Below are positions 8,092 through 19,088 of a stretch of 64,000 nt of DNA, one piece after another. Each line of letters starts with the position of its first letter. Positions within the stretch are counted from its first letter, which is position 1. The notes under the pieces are model-generated. The model was not told where the DNA came from and did no database searches. It worked only from the letters and a program-made list of their open reading frames with translations. The stretch is from Paenalicyclobacillus ferrooxydans (lineage in GTDB: Bacteria > Bacillota > Bacilli > Alicyclobacillales > Alicyclobacillaceae). Both the position numbers and the translations under genes were made by a program. Where the stretch lies: the NCBI RefSeq assembly GCF_001399675.1, contig NZ_LJCO01000008.1:1-64000 (forward strand), written 5' to 3'.

Positions 8092-8974
8092 AATTCTCCG
8101 GCATTTTCGTGAAGGCTTCAAAAACCTCATCCGAAACGGTTGGATGACTTTTGCGTCACTGAGTGCGGTCGGGATCACGCTTTTGATTCTTGGTGTGACA
8201 CTGGTTATTGCCATGAACGCGCAGCAGATGTCCAATTACATTACGGGTCAACTCCAAGTGAATGTGTTCTACAAGATGACGGCGACACCGTCTCAGGAGA
8301 AGCAGACGATTGCCGAAATCGAAGCGATGCCTGGTGTTAAATCTGTGCAGTTTGTGTCGAAACAGCAGGAATTTAAGGACCTGCAAAAGTCTATCGGATC
8401 GCAGTACAACGACGTGTTATCAGGGCTCTCGGCGAACAATACTTTGCCGGATAAATTGATTGTCAAGGCTGTTGACCCAAGGAAGACGGTTGCGCTCGGT
8501 GAATCCATCGCGAAACTGCCGCAAGTGGATAAGGTTCAGGACGGCAGCGATATCGCAAACAAACTCTTCCGCTTTCTGGATGTCGTTCGGAACATTGGCC
8601 TGGCATTTGTGATTGGACTCGTCATCACAGCGATGTTTCTCATCTCAAATACCATTAAGATAACGATTTTCTCCCGGCGTCGGGAAATTGAGATTATGCG
8701 TCTCGTCGGTGCTACCAATTGGTTCATTCGTTGGCCGTTCCTGACGGAAGGGATACTGATTGGCGCGATTGGCGCGGCTATTCCATTCGCCGCCATCTTC
8801 TTCGCGTATCGAGCGGCTTACACAAAGGTCGGCGGTGCCTTCATGTCGATCGCGTTTCCGCTGATGCCGATTGGTTCGATTGGTTCAAAACTAGCACTGG
8901 TCTTGTTCGGCCTCGGACTGTTTATTGGTATCTGGGGCGGCATCATGTCCGTTCGAAAGTTTCTCAAAGTCTAG
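8081..8974 (+). CDS. ftsX: cell division protein FtsX
   Basis: 297 residues with the FtsX layout. A cytoplasmic start (FREGFKNLIRNGWMTFASLS) leads into one membrane helix (about 27-48) and a large extracellular domain (about 50-170). Three further helices follow in the FtsX/MacB permease domain, with SRRREIEIMRLVGATNWFIRWPF between them. The 11-base overlap with ftsE indicates coupled translation. A strong terminator follows at 9023, so the downstream protease has its own promoter. Confidence 0.95.
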   Translation: MRIRILRHFREGFKNLIRNGWMTFASLSAVGITLLILGVTLVIAMNAQQMSNYITGQLQVNVFYKMTATPSQEKQTIAEIEAMPGVKSVQFVSKQQEFKDLQKSIGSQYNDVLSGLSANNTLPDKLIVKAVDPRKTVALGESIAKLPQVDKVQDGSDIANKLFRFLDVVRNIGLAFVIGLVITAMFLISNTIKITIFSRRREIEIMRLVGATNWFIRWPFLTEGILIGAIGAAIPFAAIFFAYRAAYTKVGGAFMSIAFPLMPIGSIGSKLALVLFGLGLFIGIWGGIMSVRKFLKV

Positions 8975-9022
8975 CGCCGTATAACCAACTCTCGAGACAA
9001 TGAAACAGGGACGCAACAGACT

Positions 9023-9053
9023 GGACGCACCATACGATGTGGTGCGTCTTTTT
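9023..9053 (+). terminator. ftsEX terminator
   Basis: Perfect 9-bp stem GACGCACCA / TGGTGCGTC with a 7-base loop, followed by TTTTT. Confidence 0.92.
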
Positions 9054-9134
9054 CATCAGGGAGGAATCGTATGAGAACTTGATTCATTGCGCGAATCCGT
9101 GCATAGTGGGAAATAAAAGGGAGGAGTCTTGCAT

Positions 9135-10556
9135 ATGAAACGAGGCGCCTCTTTTCGCGCGATGGCCGGAACACTGGTGCTTGGACTTGTCATCGGAGCA
9201 GGCGGGACTCTGCTCGGGCTGAAGATTGCTGACGTGAGTCTCGTGCCAGGGACGGGATCTCCTGCATTTCAGAAGTTTTTCTCTGCATATGAAATCTTGC
9301 ATACCAAGTATTTTGAGCACGAATCAGACACCAAACTGCTCAATGGCGCAGTAGCCGGGATGACCAATTCGATCGGCGATCCATTTACAGACTACTTCCC
9401 GCCGGTTGCCGCCAGTCAGTTCACCCAAATGCTTTCGGGCTCTTTCGTCGGAATCGGCGTAGAGATTGAGCAGACCCAAAACGGGATCGAGATCCAATCT
9501 GTGATGCCGAATTCGCCGGCGAAAACGGCTGGACTCAAACCTCACGATGTGATGGTTCAGGTGAATGGGAAAAGTGTAAAAGGAATGGCTCTGCAGTCGG
9601 TGAGCAATTTAGTGATGGGGCCAGAGGGGTCGTCCGTCACGATTGGGGTGAACCGTCCGTCGGACCCTGGTCATGTGTTGCAGTTTACGATGAAGCGCGC
9701 ACGCATCACACAACCATCTGTAACGACACGGATGCTGTCTGGAAAAGTGGGTTATATGCAGATTTCTGTTGTTGCCCAAAATACGGCCACCGAAGTGAAT
9801 CAGGGGCTGGCTGACTTGCAAAAGCAAGGTGCCAAAGCACTGATTCTCGATTTGCGTGGGAATCCCGGCGGATATCTCAATGTCGCCGTTGATATAGCGA
9901 GCGACTTTATTCCGAAGGGCAAGCTGATTGTCCAGACGCAGAATCGGAATCAACAGATTGATAAGCTGACTTCGAAAGGTCCGGGCAACAACATACCCGT
10001 TGTTGTTTTAATGGATGAAAACACTGCGAGTGCTGCAGAGATTCTATCGGCTGCCTTGAATGAAGATGATGGGGTACCGCTCGTCGGTACAAGGTCGTTT
10101 GGGAAAGGGACGGTTCAGGAAACACAAGGCTATTCCGACGGGAGCACACTGAAGTACACGGTTGCCAAGTGGTTGACACCGAACGGAAGTTGGATCAATA
10201 AGAAAGGTTTGACCCCGACTTATCCAGTGAACTTGCCGTCATACGTTTCTTTGCCGTCCATCTCCAGTCAGAAACTTCCGCTGGAGGAAAACCAGAATAC
10301 AAAGACCGTGGCGTACCTTCAGCAAACACTCCAGGCTCTCAAGTATCCTGTTGACCGTACGGACGGGTATTTTGATGCCAGCACGAAACAAGCGGTGATG
10401 GACATACAGAAGTCTGCAGGATTGCCTATCACGGGTATCGTTGACGCAAAGACAGCAGCTGCAATTGACACGCGGTTCCAGAGTTTACTGGCAAATTCCG
10501 ATACGCAGTTGAAAAAAGCGGAAGCACTGGCGAAAACACTTGAGTCATCCCAGTGA
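9135..10556 (+). CDS. ctpB: S41 family carboxyl-terminal processing peptidase (CtpB-like)
   Basis: About 473 residues: an N-terminal signal/anchor helix (about 9-30), then a PDZ domain (about 95-190, SFVGIGVEIEQ onward). The S41 serine protease domain follows with the catalytic Ser in DENTASAAEIL and Lys in GTRSFGKGTVQE. A C-terminal peptidoglycan-binding domain (VAYLQQTLQALKYP ... GLPITGIVDAKTAAAI) completes it. Bacillus CtpB cleaves SpoIVFA to trigger sigma-K activation, and the ftsE-ftsX-ctpB-minJ order matches Bacillus. ATG 9135 follows GGGAGGAG by 8 bases; TTG 9129 is too close. Confidence 0.9.
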   Translation: MKRGASFRAMAGTLVLGLVIGAGGTLLGLKIADVSLVPGTGSPAFQKFFSAYEILHTKYFEHESDTKLLNGAVAGMTNSIGDPFTDYFPPVAASQFTQMLSGSFVGIGVEIEQTQNGIEIQSVMPNSPAKTAGLKPHDVMVQVNGKSVKGMALQSVSNLVMGPEGSSVTIGVNRPSDPGHVLQFTMKRARITQPSVTTRMLSGKVGYMQISVVAQNTATEVNQGLADLQKQGAKALILDLRGNPGGYLNVAVDIASDFIPKGKLIVQTQNRNQQIDKLTSKGPGNNIPVVVLMDENTASAAEILSAALNEDDGVPLVGTRSFGKGTVQETQGYSDGSTLKYTVAKWLTPNGSWINKKGLTPTYPVNLPSYVSLPSISSQKLPLEENQNTKTVAYLQQTLQALKYPVDRTDGYFDASTKQAVMDIQKSAGLPITGIVDAKTAAAIDTRFQSLLANSDTQLKKAEALAKTLESSQ

Positions 10557-10642
10557 CCCCCAAGCAGGACACCATTCGAGCATGTCGAATTACAGTCTGT
10601 GCTGTCGTGAGATTCCGTCAAGTGTTTCCATCAATATTCCAT

Positions 10643-10659
10643 CGATAAATATTTTATCG
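10643..10659. promoter_or_regulatory. palindrome upstream of minJ
   Basis: CGATAAA, TAT, TTTATCG: a perfect 7-bp inverted repeat 44 bases before the minJ start. It could be an operator or a small hairpin. No protein is assigned to it. Confidence 0.4.
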
Positions 10660-10702
10660 GTAATCAATCAAGCTGTGGGAAAGGACAGGTGAACGGCAAA
10701 AA

Positions 10703-12355
10703 ATGAACGTGCACGACGCAGTCCTTTCCGGCTTGTATGTTCTACGTGACATCTTCCTGAACCCGCTTTTATATCTTGGGTTTCTCCTCGCCTTTTGGGA
10801 TCTGCGCCGAACCTCAATGTTTGAGCGCAAATTCTTTGGCATCCGGGCCACCCGGCCGCTGCGCCTGACGATTATTCGTGGCGCTCAGGGGCTGATCGCT
10901 GGTCTTGTCCTTTCCGCCGTCCTGATTGCGAGTGGGACAACAGTGGGTCTGTGGGAGGTTGTGGCCATCACCATCCTCGGACTCGTATTGGCAGCAATTC
11001 AAGTCCGATTTCTGTCCCCAGTCTACGGGGTAGCAATACTGGCACTCGTTTCAGAAATCGCAAGACGATGGGCGCCGCATCATGGCACGGGAGTCCTTAG
11101 TGCCGTATTCAACCATCTGCGTTCATTTCATGCAGTAGGATGGTCCGCGGTGCTCAGCGGCGTCTTGATTGCTGAGGCAGTTTTGGTGCTCGCAGTCCGA
11201 AAGCGCGCCGCGTCACCTGTTGTATCTGTGAGCAGACGTGGACGCGGGATCGGCGCGCTTTGGGTGCAACTCGCATTCATGGTGCCGCTCGTGATTCCTA
11301 CGACTGGGACACTCTTACCGACTCCAGGTTTTGCACACACCTCTATACACCTCTTGTGGTCCAGTTCACTAGCGTCCTTCGGTCTGCTCGGTGTCCCTGT
11401 CTTGGCGGGGTTCAGCGGACTGTTTGACAATCTTCGTCCGCGCGTAGCGATTCGCCAGACGGCCTCAATGGACATTGTGTCGGCGCTGATTGCAGCCGCA
11501 GGCGCGTATCTCGGCACGCACGCAGGTACAGCGTACGCCGCTTGGACGCCGTGGCTGGTCATCCTGGTGAGAGAGGGGTCCAGGTGGTGGCTGGATCACC
11601 GTCAATCCTTGGCTGATCCGTTGTTTGCCCCTGCCGACGAAGGCGTCATGGTGCTTGCAGTGCTTCCGGATTCGTGGGCTGCGCGTCTTGGCGTGCAGCC
11701 TGGAGATACGATTACACGCGTCAACAGTGTCCCAGTACATTCTCAGTACGATTTACATTTCGCCCTAAATCAGAACCCAGCCTACGCGAAACTTGAAGTT
11801 GTGGATGGACGCGGAGAACTTCGTTTTGTCAATCATACGGTCTACGAGGGTGAACGGACGCAACTAGGCCTGATCTTTGCGCCCGATGGTCAGAGTGCTC
11901 GATTTGTTAAGGTTGGCGGCAGCGGCCTTTTGCAAAGCTTGTATGCCCGCTTATCGACATCCAGTGTCGCAATGAGTACTGGGGTGTCAACCGTCAGTCC
12001 TGTTAGTCCAACAACGACGGTGAGCGGTGGGGTTTCGGGGACAAGCAGTTCAGGGGGCGGTCAACCGTTGCAGAGTGCATCGAGTGACTTTGTCTCCCAC
12101 ACGAGCGATAGGGTCTCGCGATCAAATGATTTGTCTATGGAGAGAGGAACAGTGGGCGATTCACGTGGATGGCAGTCTGCGCTGCGGGATCCTAAGACGG
12201 AGCAGTCCAAACCAAGTGGAGCAATTTCTAGGGACTCTGAAGGCGTATCCTCTCCAGAAGCGAAATCAAAGTCCGGCTACTCGGGCATGGCGGCAGCGCT
12301 TGAAGCGCATCGAGTAACGAGAAGCGAGGCTGCGTCCACGAAAGAACCGGATTGA
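10703..12355 (+). CDS. minJ: MinJ-like PDZ membrane protein (division-site determinant)
   Basis: 550 residues. Some seven or eight membrane helices fill the first ~310 residues, followed by a PDZ domain (about 313-400; EGVMVLAVLPDSWAARLGVQPGDTI, split here only by length). In Bacillus MinJ bridges DivIVA and MinD and keeps division rings off the poles. The assignment rests on topology plus position directly after ftsEX-ctpB, as in Bacillus. It also carries a ~130-residue Ser/Thr/Gly-rich tail (about 420-550) that looks disordered and is not typical of Bacillus MinJ. The stop codon lies inside a 19-bp tandem duplication. ATG start with GGGAAAGGACAGG upstream. Confidence 0.75.
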   Translation: MNVHDAVLSGLYVLRDIFLNPLLYLGFLLAFWDLRRTSMFERKFFGIRATRPLRLTIIRGAQGLIAGLVLSAVLIASGTTVGLWEVVAITILGLVLAAIQVRFLSPVYGVAILALVSEIARRWAPHHGTGVLSAVFNHLRSFHAVGWSAVLSGVLIAEAVLVLAVRKRAASPVVSVSRRGRGIGALWVQLAFMVPLVIPTTGTLLPTPGFAHTSIHLLWSSSLASFGLLGVPVLAGFSGLFDNLRPRVAIRQTASMDIVSALIAAAGAYLGTHAGTAYAAWTPWLVILVREGSRWWLDHRQSLADPLFAPADEGVMVLAVLPDSWAARLGVQPGDTITRVNSVPVHSQYDLHFALNQNPAYAKLEVVDGRGELRFVNHTVYEGERTQLGLIFAPDGQSARFVKVGGSGLLQSLYARLSTSSVAMSTGVSTVSPVSPTTTVSGGVSGTSSSGGGQPLQSASSDFVSHTSDRVSRSNDLSMERGTVGDSRGWQSALRDPKTEQSKPSGAISRDSEGVSSPEAKSKSGYSGMAAALEAHRVTRSEAASTKEPD

Positions 12356-12378
12356 TTCAAAAGAACCGGATTGATTCA
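12341..12378 (+). repeat. 19-bp tandem duplication across the minJ stop codon
   Basis: Two exact 19-base copies (12341-12359 and 12360-12378), each containing GAACCGGATTGATTC. The first copy holds the TGA stop of minJ. Confidence 0.95.
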
Positions 12379-12536
12379 AACGGATCCTAGCTTCCAAGAA
12401 TTCATGGCGTTTGAGTCCGGAATATGAATACAAAAGATCTGGCGCCAATTTAAGGGAACATTTGTTCCCTTTTTGCGTTTCGTGGTAACATAAAGAAGTG
12501 ACTTTTTTTCACAAGCAGGAGATTGGAGGGATTCCG

Positions 12537-14525
12537 TTGTCGGCAAAGGACGGACGGTTTGAACTGGTGTCCGAATACAAGCCTCAAGGGGATCAGCCAG
12601 AGGCAATTGAACAGTTGGTCGACGGCGTCAATCGTGGCCTGAAACACCAGACCTTGCTCGGCGTAACAGGCTCAGGGAAGACGTTTACGATGGCGAATGT
12701 CGTCGCTAAATTAAACCGCCCCACACTCGTCATTGCCCACAACAAGACCCTCGCAGCACAGTTGGCAGCTGAGTTTAAGGAGTTTTTCCCGAACAACGCT
12801 GTCGAGTATTTTGTCAGCTACTACGACTACTACCAACCGGAGGCGTATATCCCGTCGACGGATACCTATATCGAAAAAGATGCAAAGATCAACGATGAAA
12901 TCGACAAACTGCGACACTCGGCAACGGCGTCTTTACTGGAGCGCAATGACGTCCTGGTCGTCGCCAGTGTGTCTGCGATTTATGGCTTAGGCAATCCGGA
13001 AGAGTACCGCGATCATGTCCTGTCCTTAAGGCCCGGCATGGTAAGACGGCGTGATGACATTCTCCGGCGCCTCGTTGATATGCAGTATGAACGCAACGAC
13101 ATCAACTTCACACGAGGCACCTTTCGCGTTCGCGGGGATGTCGTTGAGATCTTCCCGGCTTCGCGCGGGGAACAGGCGATTCGCGTGGAGTTGTTTGGCG
13201 ACGAGATCGACCGCATTACTGAGATTGATGTCCTGACAGGCGAAGTGCTTGGCACGCGCGATCACGTTGGCATCTATCCGGCATCTCACTTTGTCACCTC
13301 GCGTCCGCGTCTTGAAGCAGCGATTTCTCGCATTCAGGATGAACTGAAGGAACGATTGGCGGAGCTGCGCGACAACAATAAGCTGCTCGAGGCACAGCGG
13401 CTGGAGCAACGGACCAACTACGACATTGAGATGATGAAAGAGATTGGTTTTTGTTCCGGCATCGAGAATTACTCGAGACACATGGAAGGACGCGAAGCAG
13501 GCGAGCCGCCGTTTACCTTGCTCGACTACTTCCCGGAAGACTTCCTGACCATCATCGACGAGTCCCATGTCACTTTGCCTCAGGTCCGCGGCATGTACGG
13601 CGGTGACCGGACGCGAAAGCTGACCTTGGTGGAGCATGGTTTCCGTCTTCCATCTGCTGCAGACAACCGGCCGCTTACGTTTGACGAGTTTGAGGGCAAA
13701 CTTGGCCAAGCTTTGTATGTGTCTGCGACGCCCGGGCCGTATGAACTTGAGCATCAACAGGCGCAGGTACAGCAGATTATTCGTCCGACTGGCCTCCTCG
13801 ATCCAGAGGTGTTTGTCCGTCCTATTAAAGGTCAGATTGACGATCTCGTTGGAGAGATTCACGATCGGACGAAGAAGGGCGAGCGCGTGCTTGTCACCAC
13901 ATTGACGAAGAAGATGGCGGAAGACCTCACGGATTACTTTAAAGAACTCGGCATTAAAGTGCGGTATATGCACTCAGATATCAAGACGATGGAACGCATG
14001 GTTATTCTTCGTGATCTGCGGCTGGGTGCGTTTGATGTGCTCGTCGGCATTAACCTCTTGAGAGAAGGTCTCGACCTGCCGGAAGTATCCCTTGTCGCCA
14101 TTCTCGATGCCGACAAGGAAGGGTTCTTGCGCGCTGAACGGTCCTTGATTCAGACGATTGGCCGCGCAGCCAGAAACGCAAACGGCAAGGTCATTATGTA
14201 TGCCGATAAGGTGACCGATTCAATGCGGGTGGCTATCGACGAGACAATGCGCCGCCGGCAGATTCAGATGGCGTTTAATGAAGAGCACGGAATCACGCCG
14301 GCAACGATTCAGAAGGCGGTTCGCGATGTGATTGAAGCGACAAAGGCCGCGGAATCGCAAGCGGACTATATGAGCGTTGCACAGCGGGCTGCTGCATTGT
14401 CCGCGAAGGAAAAGAAAGATTTGATTGCCAAGCTGCAACAGGAGATGAAGAACGCAGCCAAAGAGTTGCAGTTCGAGCGGGCTGCCGAACTGCGCGATAT
14501 GATTGTCGAACTGAGTGCCTCCTAA
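12537..14525 (+). CDS. uvrB: UvrABC system protein B
   Basis: 662 residues, the normal UvrB length. Visible parts are Walker A (GVTGSGKTF, near residue 41), the damage-inserting beta-hairpin region ([15 protein letters not shown]), DEAD-like ATPase motifs through TIGRAARN, and a C-terminal UVR domain ([16 protein letters not shown]) that contacts UvrC/UvrA. UvrB verifies lesions in nucleotide excision repair. I chose TTG 12537 behind GGAGGG because the protein then starts at [17 protein letters not shown] 12498 would add 13 unlikely residues. Confidence 0.97.
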   Translation: MSAKDGRFELVSEYKPQGDQPEAIEQLVDGVNRGLKHQTLLGVTGSGKTFTMANVVAKLNRPTLVIAHNKTLAAQLAAEFKEFFPNNAVEYFVSYYDYYQPEAYIPSTDTYIEKDAKINDEIDKLRHSATASLLERNDVLVVASVSAIYGLGNPEEYRDHVLSLRPGMVRRRDDILRRLVDMQYERNDINFTRGTFRVRGDVVEIFPASRGEQAIRVELFGDEIDRITEIDVLTGEVLGTRDHVGIYPASHFVTSRPRLEAAISRIQDELKERLAELRDNNKLLEAQRLEQRTNYDIEMMKEIGFCSGIENYSRHMEGREAGEPPFTLLDYFPEDFLTIIDESHVTLPQVRGMYGGDRTRKLTLVEHGFRLPSAADNRPLTFDEFEGKLGQALYVSATPGPYELEHQQAQVQQIIRPTGLLDPEVFVRPIKGQIDDLVGEIHDRTKKGERVLVTTLTKKMAEDLTDYFKELGIKVRYMHSDIKTMERMVILRDLRLGAFDVLVGINLLREGLDLPEVSLVAILDADKEGFLRAERSLIQTIGRAARNANGKVIMYADKVTDSMRVAIDETMRRRQIQMAFNEEHGITPATIQKAVRDVIEATKAAESQADYMSVAQRAAALSAKEKKDLIAKLQQEMKNAAKELQFERAAELRDMIVELSAS

Positions 14526-14609
14526 GGCATCTTTGCCAAGGCAACGGCCGCGTCTATCGCTTCGTAAAACTGATAATCTCAGCAAGTACGGTGAAAAGGT
14601 GGGAATCAA

Positions 14610-17600
14610 GTGGCACATGACCGAATTGTGGTCAAGGGCGCACGTGCGCACAACCTGAAGAATGTCGATGTGGTCATTCCGCGTGACAAGTTCGTTGTGT
14701 TGACAGGGCTCAGCGGATCGGGCAAGTCGTCCCTGGCTTTTGACACGATTTACGCAGAGGGACAACGCCGCTATGTAGAATCACTGTCTGCCTACGCGCG
14801 TCAGTTTCTCGGACAGATGGACAAACCGGATGTGGACTCTATTGACGGGCTGTCGCCCGCCATCTCAATCGATCAGAAGACAACCTCTCGCAATCCGCGT
14901 TCAACGGTCGGTACCGTGACCGAGATCTACGATTACTTGCGACTGCTGTATGCGCGGATTGGGCATCCGCATTGCCCGAACTGCCATATCCCCATCAGCT
15001 CACAGACGGTGGAACAGATGGTGGACCGGATTTTAGAGTACCCGGAGAGCACCCGGCTGCAAGTGCTGGCTCCGCTTGTTCGCGGGCGCAAGGGCGAGCA
15101 CAAAAACGTCTTTGAGGACATGAAAAAGAGCGGCTACGTTCGTGTCCGTGTAGACGGTGAGGTGCGGGAAGTCTCCGATCCGATTTCGCTTGAAAAGAAC
15201 AAAAAACATACGATTGAGGTCGTCGTGGACCGGATTGTCATCCGGGACGACATCGCCGGCCGGTTAGCGGATTCACTGGAGACCGCACTCGGGTTGTCAG
15301 GCGGTCTCGTGGTCATTGATGTCATCGGGCAGGACGAGCTGTTGTTCAGCCAGAACTTTGCATGTCCGAACTGCGGTTTCAGTGTCGGAGAGTTGGCTCC
15401 TCGGATGTTTTCGTTTAACAGTCCGTTTGGCGCTTGTGAGGCCTGCAGCGGGCTCGGTGTGCACATGGAAGTGGACGAGGACCTGGTGATTCCGGACTGG
15501 TCAAAGAGCATTGACGAAGGAGCGATTGTGCCCTGGGTGGGATCCTCCTCGACCTACTATCCACAGTTGCTTGCCGCAGCATGCAAGGCGCTTGGCGTGT
15601 CGACAGACGTCCCAATATCGGAGATCCCGAAGCCGCTCATGGAGAAAATCCTGCATGGCACGAACGACAAGATTAAGTTTGCGTTTGAGAACGATTGGGG
15701 CCAGACGAAGGTCGCTGAGTTGCCGTTTGAAGGCGTCATTACAAACCTGCAGCGCCGCTACAAGGAAACTGCTTCTGACTGGACTCGTGAGTTCATTGAA
15801 GAATACATGAGCTCGAAGCCGTGCCCAGCCTGTAAAGGTCGTCGCTTGCGGCCAGAGAGTCTGGCGGTAAAGGTAGGCGAGAAGAACATCTCAGAGTTGA
15901 CCGGTCTCGCTGTTCGGGACGCCTTACCGCACTTTGAAGGCTTGGACCTGACCGAGAAGGAGACTGCCATTGCTCGCTTGATTTTGCGTGAGATTGAGGC
16001 GCGTCTTGGTTTCCTGCGGGATGTCGGACTTGATTATTTGACATTATCCAGGTCTGCTGGCACCCTGTCCGGCGGTGAAGCACAGCGGATTCGGTTGGCA
16101 ACACAGCTGGGCTCCAGCTTGATGGGCGTCCTGTACATCCTCGACGAACCGTCGATTGGGCTCCATCAGCGCGACAATGAGCGTCTGATTCGGACGTTGG
16201 AAAACATGCGCGACCTCGGGAACACCTTGATTGTTGTGGAGCATGATGAGGACACCATGCTTGCAGCAGACCATATCATCGACATGGGGCCTGGTGCGGG
16301 CGTGCATGGCGGTTCCGTGGTCAGTCAAGGGTCGCCGGAGGAGATTATGGCGGATGATGCGTCGTTGACGGGGCAGTATCTGGTAGGGAAACGTTTTATC
16401 CCGGTTCCGGAAAAACGCCGCAAGCCAGACGGCCGGAAGCTGCGCGTGAAAAAGGCAAAGGAAAACAACCTGAAGAACGTGAATGTCGATATCCCAATCG
16501 GTGTCTTTACCTGTGTTACGGGCGTGAGCGGATCGGGCAAGTCGACACTGGTCAACGAGATCGTATACAAAACGTTGGCGAGGGATCTGAACGGTGCAAG
16601 GACCAGGCCCGGAGCGTGTGCAGGTATAGAAGGACTCGATCAGTTGGATAAGGTGATCGACATCGACCAGTCGCCAATCGGCCGGACACCTCGCAGTAAC
16701 CCGGCAACCTACACAGGGGTGTTTGATGATATTCGGGACTTGTTTGCAACGACCAACGAAGCCAAGATGCGCGGTTATAAGAAAGGCCGCTTCAGCTTCA
16801 ACGTTCGCGGGGGTCGCTGTGAGGCCTGCAAAGGCGACGGGATCATCAAGATTGAGATGCACTTCCTGCCGGATGTGTACGTTCCCTGCGAAGTATGTAA
16901 AGGGAAGCGGTACAACCGCGAGACACTCGAAGTGAAGTATAAGGGTAAGAGTATTTCTGAAGTACTCGACATGACGATTGAAGATGCACTGGAGTTCTTC
17001 GAGAACATCCCGCGAATCGCACGGAAACTGCAGACTCTGGTCGATGTCGGCCTGGGCTATATGCATGTCGGACAGCCTGCGACGACGTTGTCCGGCGGTG
17101 AGGCGCAGCGCATCAAGCTGGCATCCGAACTCCACCGGCGCAGTACGGGACGAACACTGTACATCCTTGACGAGCCAACCACTGGTCTTCACGTGGCCGA
17201 CATCGAGCGCCTGTTGACCGTTTTGCACAGACTGGTCGAGGCAGGGGACACGGTACTGGTCATTGAGCACAACCTCGATGTGATTAAAACTGCAGACTAC
17301 TTGATTGACCTCGGGCCGGAAGGCGGCGAGGGCGGCGGCACCATCATTGCCACAGGTACCCCTGAACAGGTGACTCAAGTCGAGGCATCCTACACGGGCA
17401 CGTTCCTCCGTCCCATCCTGGAGCGGGATAAAGCGCGGGCAAAAGGGGAGTATCGTCCGGCCGTGATTGCCACCCGGCATCCTCTCGCCGATCGCACGCA
17501 AGCTGCAACGCATCAGGCGGCGCTTGACCAGGCTGATGGGCATGGCCGGACTGATGCGCTCGACCAGGCTGATGGGCAAGATGAGGAAGAAGTGGTGCTT

Positions 17601-17621
17601 AAACGGAGGACAGGTGCATGA
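14610..17621 (+). CDS. uvrA: UvrABC system protein A
   Basis: 1003 residues. Two ABC ATPase modules are present: Walker [10 protein letters not shown] near 33 and GVSGSGKST in the second half, with LSGGEAQRI signatures twice. Zinc-binding CxxC pairs are seen at CPNCGFSV...CEACSG and CEACKG...CEVCKG. UvrA dimers load UvrB at DNA damage; uvrB lies directly upstream. It is about 50 residues longer than usual because of a His/Ala/Asp/Gly-rich tail with two copies of LDQADG. GTG start behind AAAGGTGGG. Its last four bases overlap the next gene (ATGA). Confidence 0.97.
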   Translation: MAHDRIVVKGARAHNLKNVDVVIPRDKFVVLTGLSGSGKSSLAFDTIYAEGQRRYVESLSAYARQFLGQMDKPDVDSIDGLSPAISIDQKTTSRNPRSTVGTVTEIYDYLRLLYARIGHPHCPNCHIPISSQTVEQMVDRILEYPESTRLQVLAPLVRGRKGEHKNVFEDMKKSGYVRVRVDGEVREVSDPISLEKNKKHTIEVVVDRIVIRDDIAGRLADSLETALGLSGGLVVIDVIGQDELLFSQNFACPNCGFSVGELAPRMFSFNSPFGACEACSGLGVHMEVDEDLVIPDWSKSIDEGAIVPWVGSSSTYYPQLLAAACKALGVSTDVPISEIPKPLMEKILHGTNDKIKFAFENDWGQTKVAELPFEGVITNLQRRYKETASDWTREFIEEYMSSKPCPACKGRRLRPESLAVKVGEKNISELTGLAVRDALPHFEGLDLTEKETAIARLILREIEARLGFLRDVGLDYLTLSRSAGTLSGGEAQRIRLATQLGSSLMGVLYILDEPSIGLHQRDNERLIRTLENMRDLGNTLIVVEHDEDTMLAADHIIDMGPGAGVHGGSVVSQGSPEEIMADDASLTGQYLVGKRFIPVPEKRRKPDGRKLRVKKAKENNLKNVNVDIPIGVFTCVTGVSGSGKSTLVNEIVYKTLARDLNGARTRPGACAGIEGLDQLDKVIDIDQSPIGRTPRSNPATYTGVFDDIRDLFATTNEAKMRGYKKGRFSFNVRGGRCEACKGDGIIKIEMHFLPDVYVPCEVCKGKRYNRETLEVKYKGKSISEVLDMTIEDALEFFENIPRIARKLQTLVDVGLGYMHVGQPATTLSGGEAQRIKLASELHRRSTGRTLYILDEPTTGLHVADIERLLTVLHRLVEAGDTVLVIEHNLDVIKTADYLIDLGPEGGEGGGTIIATGTPEQVTQVEASYTGTFLRPILERDKARAKGEYRPAVIATRHPLADRTQAATHQAALDQADGHGRTDALDQADGQDEEEVVLKRRTGA

Positions 17622-18793
17622 CCACGGCAGGAATGTGGTGGGCTGACACGCTCGAGTCGTTTTCGGAAGCACTCGAACAAACGTATGATCTCGTTCAGGA
17701 GCGACACCCCGCCGTTCGTCACGTTGGAGAGTGGTGGATGAAAGATGGGCTGTGGTGCATTCAACTCGACTCTTGGTCGCATGCGGCCTGGAGCGGATCA
17801 CTTGAGAATGCAGCTTGGCGGCGAGCCTTGAGCATTGCGCTTCAGAATGCCAGTGCTGCAAGCGCTCGACAGTTATCTTGGCGTCAAGTGGTCACGCAGC
17901 ATTTTACTGAGTTGGTCCATCGTGCACTGTTAGATAGTTGGAAGTTCGATACGAAGGAACAGCGGTTGGGTTTGCGTCTGACAACCCGGGAGTTAACTAC
18001 CCCGGGTTCCTTCGCATGGCTGGAGTTTTCGCGAACCCCAACAGACATCGATGAGTTTCGAACTTTGGTCGAACAGGTCCTGGAGGCATCTGCACAGGTT
18101 GTGTTTGTCGGTTGGACGGAGCACCCAAGTGCGCTTCAAGCTGCATTGGTATTTTTGCGAACCAGCAACGACGATGAATCGGCAGATCAGGACTGGGACT
18201 TCAATGAACATGACGAAGACCTCGTTACTGAGGACGGTGGTTCCGGTCCTCGGAGGACACAGGCAGGTGTTGCACGAATGCTTCGGCCGCTGCTCGATTC
18301 GCTCGAGTCGGACGCTATGGTAGCGGTGAAGGCGACGGTTGGATCTCAGTTTCCAGACGTCCGGGATTGGGCACTTGGTCTGCACTCTCTTGTCGAGGCA
18401 TGGCGCGAGCGCACCTGGTTCGCTCCTGGACACGCGATTTACATATGGGGCCAGCAGCCGATTGCGTACCTACTGTCCAGTCTGCAGAGCAGCCAGATTG
18501 ATCCGTTCCTTCTCATGGTCAGCAAGGAGGCAGAGGGAGACATCTTTTTGTCCACCGACTTGTCGGAGACCCTGCAGGGGGTTCTCGCTGCAAACCTCAA
18601 TATCAGTGAGGCGTCTCGCCTGCTGTATCTCCATCGAAACACATTGATGAACCGAATTGAACGGATCCGCACGCAGACGGGCTACGATATTCGGCAGTTT
18701 GACGATGCGCTGATTCTCTGGGTTTCACAGGTGTTACTTCGCAGGCGGCGAGATGCACTCCCAGGCTCGTCTGTGGAGTCTGCCAGAACCTAG
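17618..18793 (+). CDS. PucR/CdaR-type transcriptional regulator
   Basis: 391 residues. The last ~60 form a PucR-type helix-turn-helix ([28 protein letters not shown] ... [13 protein letters not shown]), known from CdaR (sugar diacids) and PucR (purines). The N-terminal ~320 residues match no sensor domain I recognise and include an acidic linker near 190-210 ([17 protein letters not shown]). Its ATG overlaps the uvrA stop by 4 bases, so it is probably co-translated with uvrA, although its function points to the sugar-transport gene downstream. The inducer is unknown. Confidence 0.75.
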   Translation: MTTAGMWWADTLESFSEALEQTYDLVQERHPAVRHVGEWWMKDGLWCIQLDSWSHAAWSGSLENAAWRRALSIALQNASAASARQLSWRQVVTQHFTELVHRALLDSWKFDTKEQRLGLRLTTRELTTPGSFAWLEFSRTPTDIDEFRTLVEQVLEASAQVVFVGWTEHPSALQAALVFLRTSNDDESADQDWDFNEHDEDLVTEDGGSGPRRTQAGVARMLRPLLDSLESDAMVAVKATVGSQFPDVRDWALGLHSLVEAWRERTWFAPGHAIYIWGQQPIAYLLSSLQSSQIDPFLLMVSKEAEGDIFLSTDLSETLQGVLAANLNISEASRLLYLHRNTLMNRIERIRTQTGYDIRQFDDALILWVSQVLLRRRRDALPGSSVESART

Positions 18794-18916
18794 ATCACAT
18801 CGAAGTCGCTCGGGACTCAAGCAACGCGTTGTCTCGGACTCAAGCCACCGTGGGTGTGTCGGACTCGAGGTGTGCGATGTCTCTGGCCGAAGCCGTGCGA
18901 TGTGCCCAACGGGACT

Positions 18917-18933
18917 GTGCAAAAACGTTGCAC
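18917..18933. promoter_or_regulatory. operator-like palindrome before msmX
   Basis: GTGCAA, AAACG, TTGCAC: a perfect 6-bp inverted repeat. It lies 32 bases before a TATACT hexamer (18966-18971), which could be the -10 of the msmX-hprK transcript; no good -35 is seen. The shape resembles LacI-family or CcpA operators but does not fit the cre consensus in register. Confidence 0.45.
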
Positions 18934-19088
18934 ATTGCATCTCGTTCGATTTTGGGCGTGCAGAGTATACTGAGGTCATTCACTAAGAGTGATCGTAACG
19001 GCAAAGGACACAACGTCGGCGAGTTCACATCTACAAAGAGGAACGGTTTAAAGATGAGTAGATGTGTTTATAAGGAGGCAGATTTTCC

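Noticed and set aside
13026-13973. 315-codon minus-strand ORF opposite uvrB
   Set aside because: Shadow of uvrB in a high third-position-GC frame; no ribosome-binding site or known domain.
16044-17861. 605-codon minus-strand ORF opposite uvrA
   Set aside because: uvrA is unmistakable on the other strand; the long open frame is a codon-bias shadow rich in His, Cys and Arg.
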